64,000 bases of DNA from Rhabditoides inermis (lineage: Eukaryota > Nematoda > Chromadorea > Rhabditida > Rhabditidae), in NCBI GenBank assembly GCA_963966185.1, contig CAWZYM010000209.1, positions 1,047,501-1,111,500 of the forward strand, read 5' to 3'. The position numbers were made by a program, and so were the translations under genes. Shown one piece after another: positions 44,601 to 53,461 of the stretch. The stretch's first letter is position 1. Every line of letters starts with the position of its first letter. The notes beneath the pieces are model-generated. The model did no database searches. It had not been told where the DNA came from and saw only the letters and a program-made list of their open reading frames with translations.

Positions 44601-46687
44601 GAATTAGTCGTGGTCTTTTTTATGTAGGTGGCATCGTGCGGTGTCGATGCATTTGTTTGAGGGGGAGGTGTCAGCGAGGCGACACGCTATCTCGCTGATG
44701 CACTCTCACTCCCTTTGCTCGCTCGAGTGCTAATCTCTCTCTCTTCCAGTGCCGGCAGCACGAGGGGCGGGAACGGCCGGCCGGACTCACCGCCGACCTA
44801 CCACTGATCTACCGCGGCCGCTGATTGGCTGAGAGAAGATTCGAGAGCGCGCCGGCCGCCTATATAAGCGGACAGCGCGACTGTTCCAGGCTTCAGTATG
44901 AGCGCGGCCGATCAAGCCCTCTGAGAGCAATGGTCTCTGACCACTGGCTTGTTATCGCCGCCCCACGTTAACCATTCCCCTTTCCACTACCGCGTGGTAT
45001 TCATAAACATGTTCGTGCACTTGTGTTCTTTCATGTGATTGATATTACGGTAGTACGTGGTGACGCGGTTCACTAGTTAGTGTTCTCTCCTTGGTCGTGT
45101 GTCTTTCCCTCAGTCGGTCAACCTCTCGGTAGGGATTCCACTGCGAGCCTCTCGGCTCGTGTGAGTATCTAACAAGGGGATTATGGGCCATGTCTCTCTA
45201 GGCATCTCTTGTGACATCCAAAACCTCTCATTACGCATGCAAAACATTTGCCGTAGACAGGAACCAAACCAGCGAGGTCTGTGCCACTACGGCGCACACA
45301 CGCATTGAGCCACAAAGTAAGAGAGCGGGGTTCTTTCGTCGGGGATCGTGTGTTCTTTCGCCATTTCTGCCATTTCTGCAGTATTGAAGAATTCAACGGC
45401 ATGGATGTCGTGGCGGGACAAATTTTAAAAGTTTGAAATAAAATGTTGCAACAGCGAGTTGCAACATTTGAAAGCAATGGATAATCGTTTTTCTTTCTCA
45501 CAATTCGATTAAAATTTGAGTTAATATGATTTTTTCAAACATTCCGAATCAAAAATAAGTCGCCAGTGTACCTTTAAAGATTTCGTTGATATGTATGTAC
45601 TTTTTCAAAGGTCGATTTTTTGTTCCGTGATTCCGCAGTACGCCACAAGAAAAAAAGTTTGTCGAGTGGTTTATTATGAATAACAAGAATATTCATAAAC
45701 ATCGAATTTGAGCGACTTTTTTTGAACTATCAGCCAAAAAAAAACTCAATCGAATTGTATGACTACAACTTTCCGTTGCAGGATTTTTTTGGTGAAATTG
45801 GTCTCGCCGCGATTTCACCATTTTGCCTAACCCTAATGCTATTGTTCTGCAAAAAAAACAAGCGAAGAGTTACTCGGTAATTGATGACGATTTTTTTCAC
45901 TTGTAATTTCATGTTCTATAGCTATAGTTATATAGCAGAATGTGGGCAACAAAAACTATGATTTATGAGAACTAGTTGCAGAATGCAGAACCTTACTGTG
46001 CTTCGAATAACTACTTTCATGTACCTAACTTCGGATATCAACTTCTAACTGAGTCTCACTTATGTGGGCACACACACAAAAAAGAATTTACCCATAGTAG
46101 GATGCAAGGAATCTCTCGAGTGCGAGGGACAATTGTAGTAGTGAAAAGGCGGGAATGCCGGGAACAGTCCATCCACGCGTCAACAGACAAGCCTGAACAT
46201 GTTGTGTCGTGTCTCTTTGTGACAATTGTGTATTAAAACGATGAAAAAAGTGTGTCACCAAATGTCATAGTGAGATATTCGTATTCATTCGAAGCCATAT
46301 CAGTTTAAAAACACTTACCCAAGTAGGCACATACACCCAGGTTGGTAGCAGCGTGTAAGTGAAGAGATGGTAGGTCTTGAATCAATTATTCACAATTAAA
46401 CGGGAAAAAATGGAACGCACGTAAATGATGCCCATTCCGACTGACACGACCACATAGCTTGCGATTAAGTAGTTCAAGAGCATCTAGAAACCGACAATGA
46501 TTGAAAAACCACAACAACAAAAAGCACTCACCCTGCAGTTGGGATGAATGAACAAGTGTTTACTATGTCGGAAAATGAATCGAACACTGACAAAGGCGGC
46601 TAGTGAGCAAATGACGGTTTGAACAAGTATTCCAATGTGAAGAGGAGTATATCCAACGAACAACTGTGCTTCTTCGAAAGGATCCAT
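32614..46687 (-). CDS. Sra-superfamily-like 7TM chemoreceptor CR1
   Basis: Ten exons, read from 46687 down: 46532-46687, 46421-46483, 46319-46375, 46092-46192, 37743-37797, 37535-37654, 37412-37488, 32842-33034, 32714-32794, 32614-32670. They total 960 bp (319 residues) with no stop, and every exon has exactly the length of its counterpart in CR2. Hydrophobic helices are visible in most exons; landmarks are FIHPNC after TM1, LALERFLASYY in TM3, CTWLTWGSD, YDLSLKFHH before TM6 and LIPLYTLCSAFLYT in TM7. The E-R motif and the YDLS-x-KF phrase suggest the Sra/Srab/Srb/Sre group. Intron 4 is 8.3 kb because of a MITE-2 split by an LTR retrotransposon; intron 7 holds a TIR element with gene fragments and a satellite. 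Whether 14 kb is still transcribed and spliced is unknown. Confidence 0.82.
34285..34605 (-). pseudogene. PRPF4 (U4/U6 snRNP 60K) gene fragment
   Basis: The minus-strand exon 34469-34605 reads VLAEFERRR, then TDD, EVKLSSL and NQPICLFGEDVME, with acceptor TGTTAG and donor GTGAGA. This is the conserved segment just before the SFM domain of the splicing factor PRPF4. About 140 bp on, 34285-34331 gives QQERYSTTWYH in another frame, matching the later TWYH motif of PRPF4, then a stop. The WD40 part and the N-terminus are missing, so it is a captured, intron-containing fragment, not a gene. Confidence 0.7.
34690..35236 (-). pseudogene. Unidentified gene fragment in the TIR element
   Basis: Exon-like minus-strand blocks: 35181-35236 (DAVRESTDSRINFLEYSDE, flanked by TTGCAG and GTGAGT), about 34907-34982 (RPVLTGKDSGKNGFKYDPDN) and 34690-34830 (frames broken by stops; includes FEPTGKHNKYWII). 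They look like consecutive exons of one conserved host gene that I cannot name, now interrupted by two stops and a frameshift. Confidence 0.4.
36000..36315. repeat. GA/GGGGA low-complexity tract
   Basis: 315 bp of GAGA and GGGGGA blocks; all long frames through it are artefacts. Confidence 0.9.
36727..37385. repeat. About 144-bp satellite in CR1 intron 7
   Basis: Roughly 4.6 head-to-tail units, each with ATTCCAATTACAATGAGCGC, TTGCTTGTTGCGTAACAGTT, TATAATGCGTAACA and TTCACTAATTTTTTACTTCC. One half of the unit resembles the start of intron 7 and the end of exon 7 of CR1 (37401-37430). A monomer relic is found at 58255-58345 in the same intron of CR2. Confidence 0.85.
37859..38422 (+). repeat. 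5' LTR
   Basis: 564 bp starting TGTCAGCGAGG; TATATAAG at 38051-38058 is the promoter box. A hairpin (TGGTC-TCT-GACCA) followed by CTGGCTTGTTATCGCCGCC lies about 80 bp downstream of it. The end is CTCTCATT, with the exact border uncertain by 2 bp. Confidence 0.92.
38051..38058 (+). promoter_or_regulatory. LTR TATA box
   Basis: TATATAAG within the GC-rich U3 region; identical copy at 44861-44868 in the 3' LTR. Confidence 0.7.
38422..38440 (+). promoter_or_regulatory. Primer binding site candidate
   Basis: TGGCAGCAGTCGAGTGGCG directly after the 5' LTR; the leading TGG fits pairing with a tRNA CCA end. The tRNA was not identified. Confidence 0.55.
38628..38663 (+). CDS. First coding exon of the LTR element (candidate)
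   Basis: MVTTREAVRQIQ followed by donor GTATAG. It would join in phase to 40544-40579 (GLFSRVARLSRQ, acceptor TTTGCAG, donor GTAAGT). The two 12-codon exons imply that the element's transcript is spliced. Confidence 0.4.
38664..38740 (+). other. Repeated intron module, copy 1 (internal)
   Basis: From donor GTATAG: a CT-rich stretch, hairpin GCAAGC-TT-GCTTGC (38694-38707), then CTGGCTTGTTATCGCCGCCC (38711-38730). The same order recurs at 40595-40669 and 42733-42810. Confidence 0.75.
40595..40669 (+). other. Repeated intron module, copy 2 (internal)
   Basis: Donor GTAAGTTG, CT-rich stretch, hairpin GTGAGC-TC-GCTCAC (40623-40636), then CTGGCTTGTTATCGCCGCTC (40640-40659) and ACGTTAACC as in the LTR. 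Stem bases differ from copy 1 but pairing is kept. Confidence 0.75.
40827..41255 (+). pseudogene. Gag-position open segments of the LTR element
   Basis: An open block 40827-40932 and the 104-codon frame ending at 41255 (starts MRDTIQGQYFNDAIAEVNEI) could be exons joined through acceptors ACTTTCAG and GATACAG. They lie upstream of the protease-like segment. No conserved gag motif was recognised. Confidence 0.35.
41369..41674 (+). CDS. LTR-element frame with one membrane helix
   Basis: 101-codon frame with a hydrophobic run at about residues 17-43 (VIVGMMGLFLVASSITAC and beyond) followed by a charged tail (RYFHRERSEPH, acidic end). It has the look of the membrane-proximal end of a glycoprotein, but it lies before the protease, where no envelope gene is expected. 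Origin is uncertain. Confidence 0.35.
   Translation: MWTSRSALFVINNGGKVIVGMMGLFLVASSITACYGCVTLAAFRYFHRERSEPHVLSTLQTNITEQFGDVKSAPTEFTTNSLDESEYDDYVFTDSEMDSSR
42105..42430 (+). pseudogene. Retroelement aspartic protease (frameshifted)
   Basis: MLVLFDTGANINM carries the DTGA catalytic motif; in another frame about 100 bp later comes FQLIIGNEFLRKL, the second hydrophobic/G motif of retropepsins. A frameshift separates the two, so the protease is broken or needs frameshifting. Confidence 0.65.
42733..42810 (+). other. Repeated intron module, copy 3 (internal)
   Basis: Donor GTGAGTTT, the same CT-rich stretch, hairpin GTGAGC-TT-GCTCGC (one G-U pair; 42763-42776), then CTGGCTTGTCATCGCCGCCC at 42781. 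A weaker match, GGCTTGTTACCGCCGCC, is at 44184. Confidence 0.75.
42992..43129 (+). CDS. 45-codon open frame in the LTR element
   Basis: MSTSSYDLGSYEADLIDIGL and onward, acidic, ending KHLKEVN and a stop. It follows module copy 3. No homology recognised. Confidence 0.25.
   Translation: MSTSSYDLGSYEADLIDIGLFTDAENELHGLFPDEVPMKHLKEVN
43262..43500 (+). repeat. 86-bp tandem repeat in the LTR element
   Basis: About 2.7 units with CCGCTGCACACGGACGGAGA spaced by 86 bp (43271, 43357, and a diverged copy at 43443). A related single unit (TTGCCCATGGACGGAGGAGA) occurs at 42598. Confidence 0.75.
43510..43882 (+). pseudogene. Integrase C-terminal-like segment
   Basis: The frame reads NSHKLMLPWQGQYHVIEVEH, followed after about 20 residues by VHKDQVKKCF. 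The K-L-x-P-W-x-G-x-Y-x-V and V-H-x-x-Q-x-K spacing is that of the small barrel at the end of Ty3/Gypsy integrases. The catalytic core that should precede it is absent. Confidence 0.5.
44660..44668 (+). promoter_or_regulatory. Polypurine tract
   Basis: AGGGGGAGG immediately before the TG of the 3' LTR, as needed for plus-strand priming. Confidence 0.75.
44669..45232 (+). repeat. 3' LTR
   Basis: 564 bp, one noticed difference from the 5' LTR (T at 44716). TATA box at 44861-44868. The hairpin plus CTGGCTTG motif is at 44931-44973. ACGC target copy follows at 45233. Confidence 0.92.
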
Positions 46688-46849
46688 GGCGCTGTAAAAA
46701 AAAAATTCAAATGCTCACGGCATGTTCTGGAAAAATGAAGCGTGAACTGCATGCTATCACAAGCTAGAAAAAGTGAAATTTATGATCATTTCATAGTCAG
46801 TACCAACGAGTATGAGAAGGGTTTAATAAACGACGAATCAGACAGTGCG

Positions 46850-47130
46850 CGCAGCACCCTCTCGCTTGTGCTGAGTGAATTCCCTCGCGCGCTAGAACGC
46901 CAACTGATTGCAGTTCACGCTTCATTTTTTCAGAACATGCCGTTAGAAACAACTGATTTCAGAGTTTCGTTTTGAGTTTTGTTGAGTCGAAGCGCGATAC
47001 AAAAAGTCTTGACAGCGATAACGTTTGGTTTTCGACGATCGGACAGCCGCGGATGCCCCGCCCCCTCTGTGAGAGAGGCGAATAGCGGGCGCCCGCCGCA
47101 ATGATTGCCATCAGGAGAATGCAAATGGAT
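46850..47130. mobile_element. Unclassified repeat also seen at 48965-49330
   Basis: Shares GCGCGCTAGAA near its left end and CCCCGCCCCCTCTGTG, then GGCGAATAGCGGG near its right end with the segment at 48965-49330. Ends not defined. Confidence 0.4.
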
Positions 47131-47972
47131 ATTATCTTTTAAAAGGACTTTCGTAAGAGAAAAGTTTGTGTTACCCAACGTTATGCAACAAAAGCTCATG
47201 CATTTTATCAATCGAACTGGTAAACAAGCCTGCTCTTTTTGCAATTAAAGGGAGTGTACCCTCTGATTCTGCTCGTTGGGTTGACTATGCCATGATATTA
47301 GCCATCTTTTTTATGTTAATTTCGGAAAACATCACAACTTAAAGCAAACTATATTTTTATTAAATGAGTTTAAACGAAATCATTTCGTAGTGTAGTTAAG
47401 AAAAAATGGTACCAGTGTTTGGTACCATTATTGTGCAGTGGTTTGTGTTTGTGAAATTTCATTGTTAAAAACATAATTTAAAATTGTTTTTTGTCTTCAC
47501 TATGTTCTTCACATTTTGTTTTATTTTATTAGATTTATAAACTATAATTTTATCATCATTATTGTAACAAATAAATTGATTCTAAAAAAATAAAGTTACA
47601 GCGTTTACCAGTGCGGACCATTTAATACCTCTAAACGCCGATTTAGTTTTTATTTATAATTTTTCAAAGAAACGATTTTTTTAAATAAAATTCTATCACA
47701 CAAACATAATTCATGATCCTCAAATCTAGTCTGAAGGTGAATTACATTTTAAAACCTTGGGTCTCAGAGTGAAGCCTACCTTTAAATATAATGCGAGCAA
47801 ATGTTGTACGTCGGCAAATTTATTTCAGTATCTGATCAATTAATTATCTTTAAACTATTGAAGCAGGTTAGCAGGTTTGTGTACTTTTTCGATTGTAAAA
47901 ATGCATGAGCTTTTGTTGCATTACGTTGGTTAACACAAACTCTTCCTTTACGGAAGTCCTTTTAAAAGATAA
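47130..47972. mobile_element. Foldback element with nested MITE-3
   Basis: The left arm (TATCTTTTAAAAGGACTTTC, then ACGTTATGCAACAAAAGCTCATGC at 47180-47203) is the inverted copy of the right arm (GCATGAGCTTTTGTTGCAT near 47904, ending AGTCCTTTTAAAAGATA). The arms are about 80-100 bp. A separate TTAA-flanked MITE occupies the middle. Confidence 0.75.
47245..47785. mobile_element. MITE-3, TTAA-flanked
   Basis: TTAA, AGGGAGTGTACCCTCTGATTC at the left and the complement of CTCAGAGTGAAGCCTACCT, TTAA at the right. Inserted between the arms of the foldback element 47130-47972. Confidence 0.7.
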
Positions 47973-48012
47973 TGAAATACTTTTATTGGATTTCATTAAA
48001 ATCTATTTACAT

Positions 48013-48912
48013 CATTATTCTCTCTTGAAAAGTACAAGTGTAAAGTAACTTTGTTTGGGTATATATCAATTCAACAAAAGCACATGCATGAAACAGGCAT
48101 AGTCTACACTACATAAACTATAAACACAAACCTGCTCTCTCAAACGATATGTAGAAATGTATACTTTATCGATAGATTATTAATGGAAGCTCTATGATAT
48201 ACTTATTTTGGTTGTTATGAAAGCATTGTGAGAATAAATAAACAGATATAGAACAATCGTTTAGTTTACGATGATGTTTTCATTATTTCTGATTGTATGA
48301 GAGGTTAAAGTGACAATTTCACTTAAAAATGATATTATACTGATGAAAAAATAATGGAAACATCAAACAACATCTACTAAACCTGAAAACTAGAACTTTT
48401 TTCATGTATTTAAATTATTTTTTGCCCCAAAAAATAGTTGATTTTGAACGTTTTATGGGTAAAAAGTGAGGTTACATCACAGCTGAGTGTCTAAAACGTC
48501 TTGAATGACGGGAATTTCGGAATAAAATTTTGATATGAAATTCAGTTTTTAGCATTAACTGAAGTTGTAGAAGCCGATAAACATATCCCTATGTGATACG
48601 CATCTCGAGTTCGATAGTTATAGCTAGAATTTGTAAAGCGCGCCAATTCAAAATTCAAAATTTTCCGATTGCGGATCAATAAAATTGTCACTTTAACACA
48701 TAGAACGTGAGTGGTAAAATGTGTGTGCAATAGTATTATCATCTTGGCATTTGATTGTCGATGTATGTATCTGTGAGCGTTTTAAGAGAGCAGGTTTGTG
48801 TTTATAGTTTAGTGTAGAAATACTATGCATGTTTATTGCATGTGCTTTTGTTGAGTTAGATAAACCCAAACAAAGGTACTTCACACTTGTACTTCTCAAA
48901 AGAGAATAAATG
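48013..48912. mobile_element. Foldback element with nested TTAA MITE
   Basis: Arms of about 120 bp: GAAAAGTACAAGTGTAAAGT onward at 48026, inverted at 48780-48905 (ACTTCACACTTGTACTTCTC). Shared internal blocks are TTGTTTGGGT, CAACAAAAGCACATGCA and CTATAAACACAAACCTGCTC. Confidence 0.75.
48305..48696. mobile_element. Small TTAA MITE nested in a foldback element
   Basis: TTAA-AGTGACAATTT at the left and AAATTGTCACT-TTAA (allowing one base) at the right, about 390 bp, inside 48013-48912. Confidence 0.65.
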
Positions 48913-48964
48913 TTCATTTGTTGAATTTCGATGAAATTTTTTTCAATTTTTTTTTCAAATGTCA

Positions 48965-49330
48965 ATTAGAGAGGGCACGCCAGCGCCCTCTCGTTTGTAC
49001 TGGATGTTCCCGCGCGCTAGAATGCTCAAAAACGACTTTTCCCGGATGAAGCACTTTTCCTCATTTTGAAGTGATTTCCACTGTTACATTGCATTCACAT
49101 CTCTATTCGATAGAGTTATAGAAAGTTGTATTGAGTTTGATTGAATTTGAAGCGAGATACGGAGAGTCCGCATTCGAGTGCGGATTGAGATTGGTGTCGG
49201 TCGCTCGGGCGGGCGTCGGACAATCGCTTTCGCCCCGCCCCCTCTGTGTGTGAGAGAGAGAGAGAGAGATAGGCGAATAGCGGGTGCGCGTCGGTATCCT
49301 CGCAGCGAATCGCGAACGTGTATGTTAATG
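48965..49330. mobile_element. Unclassified repeat with terminal hairpin
   Basis: Begins AATTAGAGAGGGC with a hairpin (GAGAGGGC paired with GCCCTCTC), repeated at 54545 (AGAGGGCGC-GCA-GCGCCCTCT). Its far end matches 47040-47100. Confidence 0.4.
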
Positions 49331-49595
49331 TAATTTTGTGAAACAAAACTTAAGAAAAGGACAGATATTATCTTTCAAAAGTACTTCCAAGTAAAAGTAG
49401 TTGGTTTGTACTGTTGTCTCAGTTGAGCAAAAGGACTGACATGTTTTCAATGGAGACATGTGCCAACAGGCTCTCTCTCTCATTCCAGTGCAAAGCGGCC
49501 ATATTATAATGAACGCGTTTACGAAGTTATGCAGTTTTTTTTATCTAAAAGCACAACTTCTGTTGTAACATAACACGTCGAATAATGCTGAATTA

Positions 49596-49632
49596 GTAAA
49601 CATAGTGATCGCGACGCGATCACTATGTTTAC
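49596..49632. repeat. 37-bp near-perfect palindrome
   Basis: GTAAACATAGTGATCGCG, one base, then the exact reverse complement: 18-bp arms with a 1-nt centre. No element was recognised around it. Confidence 0.9.
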
Positions 49633-50242
49633 TCCAGTGTGAGTGTTTCACGATGTTTCAACAAGTGCACGAGTTTGAATATCACAACCTAAAAGACATA
49701 AAGAAAGTAAAGGGATAACAGTAAGGGACCATGAAAGTCTTCGCTGACATGTTGTCTATCGGAAACTGTTTGAAATTGTTTCTATAATTGATAGGCACGT
49801 TCGTTTTAGGCGTTGCGTGATTAAGAAGTGAGTGTGTGAGGGAGAACAAGAGAGAGTGTGTGTTGTAGGTGGAAAGTGGTGAAAGAAGCGATGGCAAGCA
49901 ATCGGCAAAGTAGGGAAGGAGTCGACTCTCCATCGAGACTCGATGCGAGAGAGTGTTTGACTGCGGAGAGTCCAGACGCGTGAGGACTAGAGAACACTAG
50001 CGACAGAAGAGGGGGAGACAATGATGAGACAGTGTGTCTCACGCGGAGTGTGGGGAGAGAAACGAGAGCGTGGCACACCGTGGACCACGTGGGCCACGTG
50101 GCACATGCGGCTCAAATTTCTCTGACTGTACTGTAACCAGCGAACATATTTTTCGGAAAAAAATATTCATTGAAACATTCATTATATCAATGATTTACAA
50201 GCGATTTTGGCGGCCCTGCGGGCCGAGCGGTTCTGCGTTCCG

Positions 50243-50648
50243 TTAAAGGTAGTGTACCCTCTGAATCTGGGTGTATGCGTAGATATAACATGTCATTGTT
50301 TACGATTCAATGAGTATATTATGATAATGCAAATATACATTCTGAAACAAATTAGTTTTAAAAAATCATTTGAAAATTGGAGTGAGAAATCGTAGAATCT
50401 AATAACTTTTAATCAGCTCGGGGTGTGTGCACAACTTGCACGAAGTTATACAATTTGACCACACTATTGGCTGTTTCATTAAAGAAATGATTTATTTCCA
50501 TGTGTTTATATTGTTTCTTTGATAAACTTTAATTTCATTGTTTTTCATCACAAACAACCGCAAACGGCATGAAAATATTTCTAAAAGGTATTGATAATAC
50601 ATTCGTGATAATTTTTAATATGGGATTCAGAGGGTACACTACCTTTAA
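50243..50648. mobile_element. MITE-3, TTAA-flanked
   Basis: TTAA, AGGTAGTGTACCCTCTGAAT and the exact inverted terminus GATTCAGAGGGTACACTACCT, TTAA. About 400 bp, AT-rich, non-coding. Confidence 0.85.
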
Positions 50649-51865
50649 TGGAACTCAAACGATCGGCGCTTCGCGCCGATCCTAATAAACCACAAAATTT
50701 TTTTTTATAGAAATCCAACAGTTCACTCATCTTGTCGAATCCAAAATTGTATAAACTTTGCAAAAAAGTAGTTTAGGTAATTCTGATAGGAAAAATTTAC
50801 AATACTAATGGCAATTCTATGTAAATCCATATAACACAAAAAACATTACCACCAGCCAAAACCATTGCCGTATGCGCGATAGTTGAAGAGTATGATTGAG
50901 TAAGAGCGTGCATTCTCAAAAGGATAACACGCTAATTAACCGTCCGCGTTCTCATCTTGCGCACACTTACTTACACGGTTCTGAAATCAAATATCATTAT
51001 TCGAGAACAAAGAATCAAGAGTTTAAGTTCAAACGATTATCACGAAGTAAGGAAAACGTTGATCAATGAATACACAGTTTTTGGCAGTTTGTAGATTAAC
51101 CCGTATGCTTGTATGCAACGAATAATCGTATTTTTTTATGGAAAGTGATGGATTTGTTGTTTACTTGATTCCGGCGAAAAACGTTATTGTGATGTGTAAT
51201 TTAGTTACCAGCGCTTCTGCAAAAAAAACCGCAAACACAATACTACTGTGGAGAGTTCGGCGACATTGACTTGAACAGTTTATTTCAACTGTTTTTGGTA
51301 AAGTAGATGAGAATTCATAGTAACTTGCAAACAGTGAGTAATTCACTCCAGCGACCAACGACATTTCTCTAGGATTTCGATAGGTTTTTGATCAAAGTTT
51401 CTAAGAGAGTGATGATCCGGGTCAAATAGAAAACATCTGTGTCAAAACAGGTATGTGTACACGTTACTGCCACTACAATCGAAATTTTTTTTTTGAAACT
51501 GTGAATTTAATCATTTTCTGTCATCTCCGAAAGCAAGCGTCATATGAGTAGTACCAATCACAAGTTTCTTAGACAGCACTGCGCAAACGGGTGTGTATTC
51601 AACGTTTTCTTTGAGAAATGGTTTGAACATGAATCGAACCTGTAATTAAAGCTATAGTAGCGACTTGTTTTGAACTAGGGGGAAAATCATATCAACCTAA
51701 CACTTTATCGATTTGTAAGTTGTAAGAAAAAAACCGCCGATAAGTCGCAAAACATGCCGTGAAACTGAAGGAAAATTTTCGAAACTCGACTTCCATTCTG
51801 TCTGACGCTATTATTAAAAAAGTGAGTATATATTTCATTAAAAAAAACTACCCCTTCATCACTTA

Positions 51866-52730
51866 TAATAGAAATAGGTTTATTCAGAATCAGCAATCAC
51901 ATTATAACAAACACACAGATTCTAACAAACTACCGGTCAGACCCGTGAGTAGAAACAAAGTGAAGACTGTGAAAAAGTCCATTGGCACCCATGCGGACGC
52001 ATAGAATGGGATGTCATCTCAAACACAGACACAGAAACTACTTCGAACGTCTAGAACAGAACTACCGGGCTACCTATGTAGTTGCCTGACGATGAGAGCA
52101 ATCAATTTGAGGTCATCCACAGTAAAACGAGAGAAGTTATTTGTGAAACAAGACATCAGTCGTACTCTGAAGTCCGTCTTTTTGAATTTGTGTTTAAGAC
52201 TGTAAGATTCCATCATTTCACAACTCGATGTGTGATAAAACTCTGGCTAAGGGTGGTCTTGGAGATACTCTGTAATTTCAAGCCATTTGAATGCAGTGAT
52301 GCTGATTTTTTGAATTAGCAAGCATGAAGGGATTGGGAACGTTTACAAAACCATACAAATAGCTATGAACAAGGCGCAAATCGGAAAGCATTTTGCGAGT
52401 CCACAGTGTATCTAGCTCCAAAGTTCGCAGTCGACTTTGATATGACAGTTTCGGGACAAGAATTCTAGTGAAGGATCTCTGCACAGCTTCTAACTCATTA
52501 GTTTGAGTTACGTTTATAGCGAGCAGCACCTCACTACCGTACTCAAGAACTGGGCGTATTTTATATTTATGGAAATTCAAAAAAAAACATTTCATTGCGT
52601 CGGATGGCAATTCGTAGTACACCGACACGAGAAGATGCTTTTTGAATGACTCTTCTGATATGTTCACTTGGACTGAGATCGGCTGTGAGATAATTGCCAA
52701 GATCTTTGATCGAGTCAGTGCATGCAATTA
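51866..52730 (-). mobile_element. 5'-truncated non-LTR retrotransposon
   Basis: The minus-strand frame 52278-52727 reads YKIRPVLEYGSEVLLAINVT, LEAVQRSFTRIL, YQSRLRTLELDTLWTRKMLS: the conserved region after the reverse transcriptase in LINE-type ORF2. Further degenerate frame follows to 51880. The 3' end is an ATA/AAT-type simple repeat (TTATAATAGAAATAG). The RT catalytic core is missing. Confidence 0.7.
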
Positions 52731-53122
52731 CGGAGCCATCACACGTTTACACGGACTTGATTGCACGTTTTCCAAAACAAATAACATTGGATTTAGCAGC
52801 CAAGAGTTGGCTTCTCTATGTACTGCGTGTGGTAACCGTTGCAGTACAGCCCCAGCGGGTTCGTTTTCCACTTTACAGCAAATGTTTTGCTACTCCATAA
52901 AATAACGAGATGATAGCTATGTGGTTGCAAAACTTGAGTCACCACTGTACAATATTAGCGTGTTCTATATTTGACAGATTGACAATTAGTCTTTTGCGTC
53001 TGGGAACGCAATCTATGATTCCATAACCTCCTTTAATTATCGCGCACACCGCAATTAGCGTTTTTCTGATTCCCAACACTCACGAGAACGCAAATTGTTC
53101 ATAACTTCATTTATTTACCCCC

Positions 53123-53167
53123 CGTACGCGTTGTTGGTGATGACAAGCATCACCAACAACGCGTACG
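53123..53167. repeat. 45-bp hairpin (20-bp perfect arms)
   Basis: CGTACGCGTTGTTGGTGATG, ACAAG, then the exact reverse complement. It lies at the left end of the roughly 210-bp insert absent from the duplicate at 63050. Confidence 0.9.
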
Positions 53168-53461
53168 CATCCACGGGACCACCGAAACCCGTGTTGTTGG
53201 AACTCGCAGTAGGCATTGTATTACTGTATTTTGCCGTATCTCACCGTAATTTACGTAATCGATATTGTGTGCTACTTGATTCGAGATAAATCTTCTGATT
53301 CTATTCTGATTCTGATTCATTTACATATCAAATAACTAACTTTTTTGTGAACTGTACTGACAATAGCGTAACTATTTTTGAGCTTATGATATCGCACTTG
53401 TCGCTGTTACAGTTGAACACATTTTAACTAGTTTTTTTACTCGTTATCTCCCCTCAGCAAC

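Larger units (their letters stand above)
37859..45232 (+). mobile_element. Non-autonomous LTR retrotransposon, 7.37 kb
   Basis: Two LTRs (37859-38422 and 44669-45232) differ at one noticed position (C 37906, T 44716). The insertion is flanked by ACGC, and the empty site TTTACCACGCATGC is seen in the MITE at 3911. A primer-binding-like TGGCAGCAGTCGAGTGG follows the left LTR and the purine tract AGGGGGAGG precedes the right one. Inside are a protease-like segment (DTGAN) and an integrase C-terminal-like segment, but no reverse transcriptase, RNase H or integrase core. The order protease then integrase tail suggests Ty3/Gypsy-like ancestry with an internal deletion. Frames are broken between segments. 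Near-identical LTRs mean recent insertion. Confidence 0.9.
37799..45577. mobile_element. MITE-2 copy split by an LTR retrotransposon
   Basis: The left part (37799-37858, from TTAA) and right part (45233-45577, to TTAA) together align with the whole MITE at 3911-4304. The break coincides with the LTR element. The left TTAA abuts CR1 exon 5, so the AG acceptor at 37798-37799 straddles the MITE border. Confidence 0.85.
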
